A stretch of DNA of 64,000 nucleotides from NCBI RefSeq assembly GCF_001612765.1, contig NZ_BDBB01000013.1:1-64000 (forward strand), given 5' to 3'. Position numbers and translations under genes: made by a program. Of the stretch, positions 15,414-23,278 are shown piece after piece (the stretch's first letter is position 1; the number at the start of each line of letters is the position of its first letter). The notes below the pieces were generated by a model that was not told the DNA's origin, did no database searches, and was given only the letters and a program-made list of their open reading frames with translations. This DNA is from Nocardia arthritidis NBRC 100137. GTDB lineage: Bacteria; Actinomycetota; Actinomycetes; Mycobacteriales; Mycobacteriaceae.

Positions 15414-16801
15414 ACCACCGGGACCAGATTGCGGGGGTCGGACCGGGCCACCGGGGGCGGCGTCGAACGGTGCCCCCGGGGCATCGCCCACACGAACACG
15501 AAGAACAACACGATCAGCAGGCTCGCGCGCCCCCACACACCGAATTGGACGACGTTCTCCATCTGCTCGACCGAGGTGCCCGCACCCATCGAGTAGAAGT
15601 AGCGGAACACCCCGATCCCGATGGCCGCGTCGGCGACGAGATAGCTGCCGATAAGCCACCAGGGCACCTCGAGCAGCACGAGGAACGGCACCAGCCACAG
15701 GGTGTACTGCGGCGAATGCACCTTGTGGAACAACAGGAATCCACACAGCATCGCCCCGCTCACACCCACCCACGGGAAAACGCCGACCGCCAGGTAACGC
15801 TTCCAGCCGAGCCACATCGCGAGCGCGAACGCCGCCAGCACCAGCAGCGGCGAGGCGATGGTGACCACCTGCTGAAATGCCACCTCGCTGCGCGCGTCCG
15901 GGCCGAACATCGGCCGCAGTCCCCAGTACCAGATCGAGTTCGTGGTGATGTCGGCCTGACGCAATTGCTGGAAGGTGATCGACGCGCGCCAGCCCTCGTA
16001 CCCCACCAGCGCGAAGGGCAAATTCACCGCGACGACGGTGCCGATCGCCGCGGCGGCGGTGAGCAGCGCGCCGCAGGGGTCGAGTTCGCGCTCGCGCTCT
16101 TCCGGGTCATGGTCGACGCCGCCCGTCAGCACGTACGCCAACAGCGGCAACACGAAGATGCCCGGGTACAGCTTGAGGCAGAACCCGAGGCCGAGCAGCA
16201 CCGCGGCCAGGATTCCTCTGACACGCACGGAGAATCGGGTCAACGTCGCCATCACGTAGACGGCCGCCACCGCCGTGCAGACCACCGGGAGCTCCCAGTT
16301 GTGGAAGGCATAGAGCACCAGCGGCGGCCCGGCCGCCCAGAGCAGGGCGGCGCTTCCGGCCAGGCGGGCCAGCATCCACGCGGTCAGCAGCGCGAACGGC
16401 GCGAGCAGCAGCGCGGAGTACCGCAGGAAATCGGCGTCGTTGTGCGCGCCGACCGCGCCGAGCCACATCAGCACGCCGCTGAGCACCGGGTACTCCACCG
16501 CGCCGCCGACCAGGGCCCCGCCGTCGGTGATGCCGCCGCTCACATAGGGAAAGACGTGCTCGTTGATGTCTCGGCCCAGCCAGAGGAACTGGATGTCCGA
16601 ATAGCAGACGTCCGAATCCTTGATGACGTCGAAAACCGCGCTGCGCCCGTCCCGGTCGAACGGCGCCCCCGCACAGCGCGCCTTGTTCGCGTACGCCAGC
16701 CCCAGGACGAGACCGCAGAGCAACACCACCACCACGGCCAACGCCGCGCGGCGTCGCACACCACCCGCGGGCAGGTCGCTGGCGGCGAGTGCGGTCGGCA
16801 T
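15410..16801 (-). CDS. GT87-like polytopic membrane glycosyltransferase
   Basis: A 463-aa membrane protein with about ten to eleven helices. After the first helix a periplasmic loop reads YSDIQFLWLGRDINEHVFPY, then EYPVLSGVLMW; the acidic YSDI motif is where DPM-using GT-C enzymes of the GT87/DUF2029 family place their catalytic Asp. GFCLKLYPGIFVLPLL and HKVHSPQYTLWLVPFLVLLE are other family blocks. Mycobacteria carry a comparable gene just before rpsF, and the same order occurs here. It probably adds a mannose or arabinose to a cell-wall lipoglycan; the exact acceptor is not known. Confidence 0.8.
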   Translation of the reverse strand: MPTALAASDLPAGGVRRRAALAVVVVLLCGLVLGLAYANKARCAGAPFDRDGRSAVFDVIKDSDVCYSDIQFLWLGRDINEHVFPYVSGGITDGGALVGGAVEYPVLSGVLMWLGAVGAHNDADFLRYSALLLAPFALLTAWMLARLAGSAALLWAAGPPLVLYAFHNWELPVVCTAVAAVYVMATLTRFSVRVRGILAAVLLGLGFCLKLYPGIFVLPLLAYVLTGGVDHDPEERERELDPCGALLTAAAAIGTVVAVNLPFALVGYEGWRASITFQQLRQADITTNSIWYWGLRPMFGPDARSEVAFQQVVTIASPLLVLAAFALAMWLGWKRYLAVGVFPWVGVSGAMLCGFLLFHKVHSPQYTLWLVPFLVLLEVPWWLIGSYLVADAAIGIGVFRYFYSMGAGTSVEQMENVVQFGVWGRASLLIVLFFVFVWAMPRGHRSTPPPVARSDPRNLVPVV

Positions 16802-16941
16802 GGATCCACCCTAAGCGGACGGTCCGGGCCGCGCCGCCGTTCCCCCTCCCCACGAAGTGAACGCGCGGACCGATTTCGCGCTCGCCCGGGCGGCTCGCCG
16901 GGGCGATTTCACTGCTCACGCCCCGCTCATGTAGCCTGTTC

Positions 16942-17010
16942 GGGTTGCTGACGCAACGACCCTCCTGCCACGGACCGTCCGTGGCCGTTTCCTAGTCCAC
17001 AGGAGGTGAT
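16942..17010 (+). promoter_or_regulatory. rpsF leader: two hairpins and strong ribosome site
   Basis: The rpsF upstream region holds hairpin GTTGC/GCAAC (16944-16957, extended by GG/CC), a second perfect hairpin GCCACGG/CCGTGGC with loop ACCGT (16967-16985), and then AGGAGGTGAT (17001-17010). Leaders of rpsF operons in several phyla bind the S6:S18 complex; whether this one does is inference. Confidence 0.45.
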
Positions 17011-17016
17011 TGGTCC

Positions 17017-17304
17017 GTGCGTCATTACGAAGTGATGGTTATCCTCGATCCGAGCCTGGACGAGCGCACTGTTGGTCCGTCGCTGGACAACCTGCTCAGT
17101 GTCGTTCGTACCGAGGGCGGCAAGATCGACAAGGTCGACATCTGGGGCCGCCGCCGGCTCGCCTACGAGATCGCCAAGCACGCCGAGGGCATCTACGCCG
17201 TGGTCGATCTGACCGCCGAGCCCGCCACTGTGAGCGAGCTCGACCGCCAGCTCGGTCTCAACGAGACGGTGCTGCGCACCAAGGTTCTGCGCCACGACAA
17301 GTAG
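17017..17304 (+). CDS. rpsF: 30S ribosomal protein S6
   Basis: A 95-aa protein starting at GTG 17017, 6 nt after a near-perfect Shine-Dalgarno. [16 protein letters not shown], then [31 protein letters not shown], is diagnostic for S6. S6 binds 16S rRNA together with S18 in the platform of the small subunit. It is the first gene of the conserved rpsF-ssb-rpsR-rplI operon. Confidence 0.98.
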   Translation: MRHYEVMVILDPSLDERTVGPSLDNLLSVVRTEGGKIDKVDIWGRRRLAYEIAKHAEGIYAVVDLTAEPATVSELDRQLGLNETVLRTKVLRHDK

Positions 17305-17392
17305 TCCGGCAACTCTCGTTTGCGTCGGAGCCTGTGCCTAGGCTCTAGCGCAACAGCGAGACGCGGACTGCACACCGAGCAGGAGGAACCAC

Positions 17393-17935
17393 ATGGCAGG
17401 CGACACGGTCATCACCGTCATCGGCAATCTGACGGCCGACCCGGAGCTTCGATTCACACCGGCGGGAGCGGCGGTGGCGAATTTCACCGTCGCGTCGACA
17501 CCCCGTGTGTTCGACCGTAATTCGAACGAATGGAAAGACGGCGAAGCGCTGTTCCTGCGCTGCAATATCTGGCGCGAGGCCGCGGAGAATGTCGCCGAAA
17601 GCCTGACCAGAGGTTCCCGTGTCATCGTGAGCGGACGGCTCAAGCAGCGCTCCTACGAAACCCGCGAGGGTGAGAAGCGCACGGTCGTCGAGCTCGAGGT
17701 CGACGAGGTCGGTCCCTCGCTGCGCTACGCCACCGCGAAGGTCAACAAGACCAGCCGCGGCAGTGGCAGCGGTGGCGGCGGCTTCGGGTCCGGCTCCGGT
17801 GGCGGTGGCAACTACGCCTCCTCCGGTAGTGGCGGTGGGCGTTCCGGCGGTGCCGAGGACGACCCTTGGGGCAGTGCGCCCGCGGCCGGCTCCTTCGGGG
17901 GCGGCGGCCGCATGGATGACGAACCGCCGTTCTGA
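17393..17935 (+). CDS. ssb: Single-stranded DNA-binding protein
   Basis: A 180-aa protein with AGGAGGAACC before ATG 17393. The OB fold spans residues 1-115 ([56 protein letters not shown]). A Gly/Ser-rich linker (about 120-160) leads to the acidic tip MDDEPPF, which recruits replication and repair partners. It lies between rpsF and rpsR, the standard bacterial order. It protects ssDNA as a tetramer during replication, recombination and repair. Confidence 0.98.
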   Translation: MAGDTVITVIGNLTADPELRFTPAGAAVANFTVASTPRVFDRNSNEWKDGEALFLRCNIWREAAENVAESLTRGSRVIVSGRLKQRSYETREGEKRTVVELEVDEVGPSLRYATAKVNKTSRGSGSGGGGFGSGSGGGGNYASSGSGGGRSGGAEDDPWGSAPAAGSFGGGGRMDDEPPF

Positions 17936-17993
17936 GAACGGCCACAACGGCCCGCAGGAATTCGGGCCATCACTGATTACGGAGTACAAGACC

Positions 17994-18245
17994 ATGCCTA
18001 AAGCGCCCGCGCGCGAAAAGGTGCTCAAGAAGAAGGCCTGCGCGTTCTGCAAGGAGAGCAAGACCGGCACCGTCAACATCGATTACAAGGACACGGCGTT
18101 GCTGCGCAAGTACGTCAGCGACCGCGGGAAGATCCGCGCCCGCCGCGTCACCGGCAACTGCGTGCAGCACCAGCGCGATATCGCGGTTGCGGTCAAGAAC
18201 TCGCGTGAGGTGGCGCTGCTGCCTTACGTGTCGACGGCTCGCTGA
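17994..18245 (+). CDS. rpsR: 30S ribosomal protein S18
   Basis: An 83-aa protein from ATG 17994 ([19 protein letters not shown]). The C-terminal [31 protein letters not shown] is the S18 signature. The CAFC pair plus GNC gives the cysteine-containing (zinc-type, C+) form; actinobacteria often hold a second cysteine-free copy elsewhere that Zur induces under zinc starvation. It sits in the rpsF-ssb-rpsR-rplI operon. The longer frame from 17670 is a shadow of ssb. Confidence 0.97.
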   Translation: MPKAPAREKVLKKKACAFCKESKTGTVNIDYKDTALLRKYVSDRGKIRARRVTGNCVQHQRDIAVAVKNSREVALLPYVSTAR

Positions 18246-18262
18246 GAAAGGGAGGCGCACAA

Positions 18263-18715
18263 ATGAAGTTGATTCTGACTGCTGATGTGGACAACCTCGG
18301 TGCCCCCGGCGATACCGTGGAGGTCAAGGACGGCTACGGCCGCAACTACCTGCTGCCGCGCGGCCTGGCGATCGCGGCCAGCCGCGGTGCGCAGAAGCAG
18401 GTCGAGGGCATCCGCCGGGCGCAGGAAGCGCGCCGGGTCCGCGACCTGGACCACGCCAACGAGTTGAAGCAGGCCATCGAGGGCCTGGACTCGGTCTCGC
18501 TGGCGGTCAAGACCGCGGGCACCGGCAAGCTGTTCGGCTCGGTGACCCAGTCGGACGTCGCGGCAGCCGTCAAGGCGGCGGGTGGCCCCGTCGTCGACAA
18601 GCGCAGCATCGAGCTGCCGAAGGCGCACATCAAGTCGACCGGCAAGCACGGCATCGTGGTGCACCTGCATCCGGATGTGGTGGCGAAGTTCGACCTCACG
18701 GTCACCGCCGCCTGA
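18263..18715 (+). CDS. rplI: 50S ribosomal protein L9
   Basis: A 150-aa protein from ATG 18263 with GAAAGGGAGG upstream. The N-domain reads [36 protein letters not shown], the classical L9 signature, then a long connecting helix and the C-domain [21 protein letters not shown]. It binds 23S rRNA at the base of the L1 stalk. It is the last gene of the operon; a strong hairpin follows 16 bp later. Confidence 0.98.
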   Translation: MKLILTADVDNLGAPGDTVEVKDGYGRNYLLPRGLAIAASRGAQKQVEGIRRAQEARRVRDLDHANELKQAIEGLDSVSLAVKTAGTGKLFGSVTQSDVAAAVKAAGGPVVDKRSIELPKAHIKSTGKHGIVVHLHPDVVAKFDLTVTAA

Positions 18716-18730
18716 TTCAGGCATTGCGTC

Positions 18731-18767
18731 GAGGACCGCTCCCGTCTGTCGAACGGGAGTGGTCCTC
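18731..18767 (+). terminator. Terminator of the rpsF-rplI operon
   Basis: A 15-bp stem with arms 18731-18745 (GAGGACCGCTCCCGT) and 18753-18767 (ACGGGAGTGGTCCTC) has one G-U wobble and a 7-nt loop. It directly follows rplI. No T-tract is present. Confidence 0.85.
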
Positions 18768-19343
18768 GGCTGTGCCCTGCCGTCCACGCCTGCTTAATAG
18801 CTGATTATTTGCCGAATGGTGCCGAGCATTATTCGGGACAATCGGGGCGTCACCCTACCTACACAAGCGCCCCGCTCACCCAGCCTGTGGAGTACCGGTA
18901 AAACCGACCGCTCGCAATGTGATTCAGGTCATATACGGCTCACGTGCTGTTAACCCAACACGCCCGGCTGTTCAACTTGGCCGACACGCCGGTACTTCCT
19001 TAATCCACACCTGGGAAAACGTGGAAATCTATATCTATCTGCGTATTTGACCCCGCCGAACTGGGTTTTCCCCAAGTTGTCCACAGGGGCTGCACACGGT
19101 TGGGTGAACTTTCCCCAAGTTATCCACAGCTGTGTGCACAGTGCGGTTTGGTCCACACCCATCGGGTCGCCTAGGTTCGTCGCATCGCTGCGCGCGGAAC
19201 GCTCCCGATCGCGGGCACGGACGGGTGCCGAAGCGGTAGCTGGAGCCCTGGTCAACGGCTTTCACGTACGTGTCGGTGCCCGGGAGTAAAACGAGTCGAC
19301 GGGGTGCAACCCGGTCGTGGGGTAGAGAGGACGGTCGAGTCTG
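18768..19343. promoter_or_regulatory. dnaB upstream region with two DnaA boxes in a 20-bp repeat
   Basis: A 0.6-kb gene-free spacer, lower in GC than its flanks at 18790-18960. Two copies of a 20-bp sequence, TTTCCCCAAGTTGTCCACAG (19067-19086) and the same with A for G (19110-19129), lie 43 bp apart on the plus strand. Each contains a consensus DnaA box: TTGTCCACA at 19077-19085 and TTATCCACA at 19120-19128. A palindrome TGTGCACA follows at 19133-19140, and TGTGATTCAGGTCATA at 18918-18933 resembles a CRP-type site. No ORF in the spacer looks real. Confidence 0.65.
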
Positions 19344-20726
19344 GTGACAGCCACCGATGACCGCGGGCGCAGGGATTTTCCGCCCGAACCCCCCGGCGAG
19401 GATTTCGGCCGACAGCCTCCGCACGACATGGCGGCCGAGCAGTCGGTGCTCGGCGGCATGCTGTTGAGCAAGGACGCCATCGCCGACGTCGTCGAGGTGA
19501 TTCGTCCCGGCGATTTCTACCGTCCCGCCCATCAGGCCGTCTATGACACGATTCTCGATCTCTACGGGCGCGGGGAACCCGCCGACCCGGTGACCGTCGC
19601 CGCGGGCTTGGACCGCCGTGGCGAGCTCAAGCGCATCGGCGGCGCGCCCTATCTGGTCACGCTCACCCAGACCGTGCCGACCGCGGCCAACGCCAGTTAC
19701 TACGCCGAAATCGTCGCGGAGAAGGCCATTCTGCGCCGCCTCGTGGAGGCGGGCACCCGCATCGTCCAGTACGGCTACGCGGGCGCTGACGGCCAGGACA
19801 TCGCCGAGGTCGTCGACCGCGCCCAGGCCGAGGTCTACGAGGTCACCGAACGCCGCACCAGCGAAGACTTCCTTCCCCTCGAGGAATTGCTCCAGCCGAC
19901 GATGGACGAGATCGACTCCATCGCCAGCCGCGGCGGCATCTCCCTCGGCGTGCCCACCGGTTTCACCGAACTCGACGAGGTCACCAACGGCCTGCACCCA
20001 GGGCAGATGATCATCGTCGCGGCCAGGCCCGGCGTTGGCAAATCGACGCTGGGAATGGATTTCATGCGCAGTTGCTCGATCAAGCATGGCTTGGCGAGCG
20101 TTATCTTTTCCTTGGAGATGAGCCGGACCGAGATTGTCATGCGGTTGTTGTCGGCGGAGGCGAAGATCAAGCTCGGGGATATGCGTTCCGGGCGGATGAG
20201 CGATGACGACTGGACGAAGTTGGCGCGGCGGATGAGCGAGATCAGCGAGGCGCCGCTGTTCGTGGACGATTCACCGAACCTGACCATGATGGAGATCCGC
20301 GCCAAAGCGCGGCGGCTGAAGCAACGACACGATTTGAAACTCGTTGTGGTGGACTACCTGCAGCTGATGACCTCCGGCAAGAAAGTCGAATCCCGCCAGC
20401 AGGAAGTCTCGGACTTCTCCCGAAATCTGAAACTGCTGGCCAAGGAACTCGAAGTGCCGGTGGTGGCGATCAGCCAGCTGAACCGCGGCCCCGAACAGCG
20501 AACCGATAAGCGCCCGATGGTGTCCGATCTTCGCGAGTCGGGGAGCCTCGAACAGGATGCCGATATGGTTATCCTGCTGCATCGTCCCGACGCATTCGAG
20601 CGGGACGACCCGCGCGGCGGTGAGGCGGATCTCATTCTCGGCAAGCACCGTAATGGTCCCACCGCGACGATCACCGTCGCCCACCAATTGCATTTGTCGC
20701 GCTTCGTGGACATGGCCCGCGGCTGA
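19344..20726 (+). CDS. dnaB: Replicative DNA helicase DnaB
   Basis: A 460-aa protein from GTG 19344. The N-terminal domain (PPHDMAAEQSVLGGMLLSKDAI, residues ~26-47) binds primase; the RecA-like core has Walker A ARPGVGKST (226-234), VVVDYLQLM (Walker B) and SQLNRGPEQR, then SDLRESGSLEQDADMVILLHR. It is of standard length with no intein, unlike some mycobacterial dnaB genes. As a hexamer it unwinds DNA ahead of the fork. It follows rplI in conserved actinobacterial order. The DnaA-box repeat upstream suggests DnaA-linked expression. Confidence 0.98.
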   Translation: MTATDDRGRRDFPPEPPGEDFGRQPPHDMAAEQSVLGGMLLSKDAIADVVEVIRPGDFYRPAHQAVYDTILDLYGRGEPADPVTVAAGLDRRGELKRIGGAPYLVTLTQTVPTAANASYYAEIVAEKAILRRLVEAGTRIVQYGYAGADGQDIAEVVDRAQAEVYEVTERRTSEDFLPLEELLQPTMDEIDSIASRGGISLGVPTGFTELDEVTNGLHPGQMIIVAARPGVGKSTLGMDFMRSCSIKHGLASVIFSLEMSRTEIVMRLLSAEAKIKLGDMRSGRMSDDDWTKLARRMSEISEAPLFVDDSPNLTMMEIRAKARRLKQRHDLKLVVVDYLQLMTSGKKVESRQQEVSDFSRNLKLLAKELEVPVVAISQLNRGPEQRTDKRPMVSDLRESGSLEQDADMVILLHRPDAFERDDPRGGEADLILGKHRNGPTATITVAHQLHLSRFVDMARG

Positions 20727-20883
20727 GTTACGGCCCGTGCAACCGCCCGTGCTGCAACGTCCCCGGGGGAGGTAAGTTCGCCTGCCGTCCGGTGCCGCGT
20801 CGCCGAGCTTCGTAGCGGTCGCCGTCCTTCCAGTGACCATTGCGCGGGCGCGGCACGACAAGCCTTTCCTCCCGGCGTCCTTT

Positions 20884-22149
20884 TCAGTCGTCGATCGCCT
20901 GGTAGGCCGTGGTCCAGAAGTCCCGGTGCAGGTGCGCGGTGGCCGGGATATCCATCGCCGACTGTGTCAGCAGAATCCCGGTGAGTCCTTCGACCGGGTC
21001 GGAGTAGGCAGTCGTCCCCAGCCCGCCGTCCCACCCGAACTGACCCACAGGGGCCAGGTCGCGGCGATGGGTCCGCACGGCCATTCCGAACCCGTAGCCG
21101 CCGTGCCTACCGAAGTGGTCGCCGAAGGCGTCCTTCTCGACCTTCTGCTCCGGCGTCAGGTGATCTATCGTCATCAGCTCGACCGAGGCGCGTGACAGGA
21201 CGCGCTCGCCGCCCAGGCTGCCCTTGTTCAACAGCATGCGGTAGAACGCGTGATAGTCGTCGACGGTCGACACCATCCCGTCGCCACCGGCCTGGAACTG
21301 CGGCGGCCGACTGTACTTGCCGCCCCTCGCCTCGTCCCACACCACCGGGGCGCCCGTCTCGGGGTCGTGGGCATAGCTGGTCGGCAGCCGGTGGATCTGA
21401 TCCTCGGGCACGTGGAAGCCGGTGTCCCTCATACCGAGCGGGTCGAGGATCCGTTCGCGCAGGAACGACTCGAACGTCTGGCCGGTGACCCTCGGGATGA
21501 GCACGCTGAGGACGTCGGAGCCGGTGTGATATTGCCACAGCTCTCCCGGCTGATGCATGAGCGGAAGGGTGCCCAGGCGCCGGATCCACTCGTCCGGCGC
21601 GACCGACGGCGGCACGTCCAGGCCGAGTTCGGCCATCGCGTCCTGGATGGGGTAAGTGCCCGGCGCGGCCGGCACGGCGCCGAATCCGAACGTGAAGGTC
21701 AGCAGGTCCCGTACCGTGATCGGCCGCAGGGCGGGGACGGTGTCCTCCAGTGCGGCGCCGATGTTTCTGAGCACCCGCCGGTTCGCGAGTTCGGGCAACC
21801 ACGTGTCGACCGGATCGTCCAGTCGCAGGCGGCACTCCTCGACCAGGACCATGACCGCCGCGGCGGTGATCGGCTTGGTCAGCGACGCCATCCGGAAGAT
21901 CGTGTCGCGCCGGATCGGCTCGCCGCCGCCCTCGTGCATCGTTCCCAGCGTCTCGACGTGGACGTCGTCGCCCCGGCTGACCAGCGCGACCAGTCCGGGC
22001 GCGGCTACGGCTGCCACATGCCCGGCCAGCACGTCGCGCATCCGCCGCAGCCCCGGCCGCGACAGTCCACCGCGCCGCGCGCCCTCGTCGTCCCGGCTGC
22101 ACCGCGCCTTCCAATTGCCCTGTGCGTCCCAGCTCACGGTCGTCGACAT
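20884..22149 (-). CDS. Serine hydrolase, class C beta-lactamase fold
   Basis: A 421-aa protein from ATG 22149. The SxxK motif is SLTK in FRMASLTKPITAAAVM (about residue 88), the nucleophile of penicillin-binding-protein-like esterases, and YHTGSD (about 207-212) occupies the YxN position. Later blocks are GFHVPEDQIHRL, GGDGMVSTVDDYHAFYRML and FGWDGGLGTTAYSDP. No signal peptide is visible, so it is probably a cytosolic esterase (EstB/LpqH-unlike) rather than a true beta-lactamase. It is divergent from a TetR gene; a perfect palindrome lies in the shared promoter region. Confidence 0.87.
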   Translation of the reverse strand: MSTTVSWDAQGNWKARCSRDDEGARRGGLSRPGLRRMRDVLAGHVAAVAAPGLVALVSRGDDVHVETLGTMHEGGGEPIRRDTIFRMASLTKPITAAAVMVLVEECRLRLDDPVDTWLPELANRRVLRNIGAALEDTVPALRPITVRDLLTFTFGFGAVPAAPGTYPIQDAMAELGLDVPPSVAPDEWIRRLGTLPLMHQPGELWQYHTGSDVLSVLIPRVTGQTFESFLRERILDPLGMRDTGFHVPEDQIHRLPTSYAHDPETGAPVVWDEARGGKYSRPPQFQAGGDGMVSTVDDYHAFYRMLLNKGSLGGERVLSRASVELMTIDHLTPEQKVEKDAFGDHFGRHGGYGFGMAVRTHRRDLAPVGQFGWDGGLGTTAYSDPVEGLTGILLTQSAMDIPATAHLHRDFWTTAYQAIDD

Positions 22150-22167
22150 AGCCTCTCCTCAAGATGA

Positions 22168-22233
22168 GTACGGTGTTCTCGATATGCGAACACCGTACGC
22201 ATAGATTGTGTCGTGCGCAAGTGCGAACAGTGT
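22168..22233. promoter_or_regulatory. TetR operator between serine hydrolase and tetR
   Basis: A perfect 11-bp inverted repeat GTACGGTGTTC/GAACACCGTAC with 9-bp centre spans 22168-22198. A second, related half (TGCGAACAGTGTGCGCT) follows at about 22216-22232 and echoes TGCGAACACCGTACGCA of the first. Two sites between divergent genes fit repression by the adjacent TetR protein. Confidence 0.75.
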
Positions 22234-22269
22234 GCGCTATCGTGGCCGTCAACACCGAAGAGGAGACCC

Positions 22270-23004
22270 ATGCCAACCGACAAGCCGCCCGTGCCCTCGG
22301 TTTGGGCCCGTCAGCGCCCCGCCCGGCGACAACCGGTCCTCACCCGGGAACGCATCGTCTCCGAGGCTGTGCGCCTGCTGGACGAGGAGGGCATCGAGGC
22401 CCTGAGCATGCGTACTCTCGGGACCCGGCTCAACGCTGGGGCCACCTCGATCTACCGGCACGTGGCCAACAAGGACGAGCTGATCGAGTTGGTCGTGGAC
22501 GAGGTCTACGGCCAGATCAGCGTCCCCGACGCGGACGCCCCCGAGACCTGGCGGGACGCCGTCGCCACGTGCGCGCACAGCATGCGCGCGATGGCGCTCC
22601 GCCACCCTTGGGTCGTCTCCGTCCTCGGCCAGGTGGGGCTCTCGGAATTCGGGCCCAACATGATGCGGCAGTCCGAACGCATACTCGCCCTCTTCCATGC
22701 GGCGGGGTTCGCCCCTGGTGAGGCCGACCGGTCCATGAGCACGCTCATCGCCTACGTCATCGGCATGGCCACCAGCGAGGCGGCCTACCTCTCCCTGCTG
22801 GCCCGCAGCGGCCAGACCGAACAGGAGTGGGCCGAGAGCCTGCGGCCGACCGCGGAAGCGGCCGCACGGGAGCATCCGCTCCTGAGCGAGGGCTACGCCG
22901 CCCGGCGCGACGACGACCCCGCCCGCCTGCGCGACGAAAACTTCTCCTACGGTCTGGACCGTGTCCTCGACGGTCTCGCGGCGGCGCTACCCTCCACGGA
23001 CTGA
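22270..23004 (+). CDS. TetR-family repressor (TetR_C type)
   Basis: A 244-aa protein starting at ATG 22270, 5 nt after AGGAGA; an earlier in-frame ATG at 22213 lies in the operator. The helix-turn-helix is TRERIVSEAVRLLDEEGIEALSMRTLGTRLNAGATSIYRHVANKDEL (about residues 25-70). The C-terminal ligand domain resembles the TetR_C group that senses hydrophobic drugs. It is divergent from the serine hydrolase, with a palindromic site between, so it probably controls both. The ligand is unknown. Confidence 0.9.
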   Translation: MPTDKPPVPSVWARQRPARRQPVLTRERIVSEAVRLLDEEGIEALSMRTLGTRLNAGATSIYRHVANKDELIELVVDEVYGQISVPDADAPETWRDAVATCAHSMRAMALRHPWVVSVLGQVGLSEFGPNMMRQSERILALFHAAGFAPGEADRSMSTLIAYVIGMATSEAAYLSLLARSGQTEQEWAESLRPTAEAAAREHPLLSEGYAARRDDDPARLRDENFSYGLDRVLDGLAAALPSTD

Positions 23005-23278
23005 ATCCACGCCGGTCCGCCGGTGACGGGGATAGGCGCGGCCCTGTGGCCGGTCAGCCCTACGCGACCACCGAGGCGGGCCGCAAGTCTGGCTCGTCGA
23101 CCCGACGAAACCGCGGACGCACACTTGTCCGGCCGCATGATCCGGCTGGGTGCGGCGGTGTTGCCGGGGTCGCAGACCAGTAACGCCCGGGTCCCCAACC
23201 ACGACGTCCTCGGTGACGTATGGCCCGTCGGGGGGCTTGTCCGTCCACTTTGTCGGTGTATGGAATGGGAATCAGGAC

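Noticed and set aside
15359..16951. 530-codon plus-strand frame
   Set aside because: Antisense of the GT87 membrane gene; His/Arg/Gln-rich with no domain.
19067..19140. Chromosomal origin oriC
   Set aside because: Only two DnaA boxes are seen and dnaA/dnaN are not adjacent, so a regulatory site fits better than an origin.
19344..20726. Intein in dnaB
   Set aside because: The helicase core is continuous and of normal length, with the Walker A region uninterrupted.
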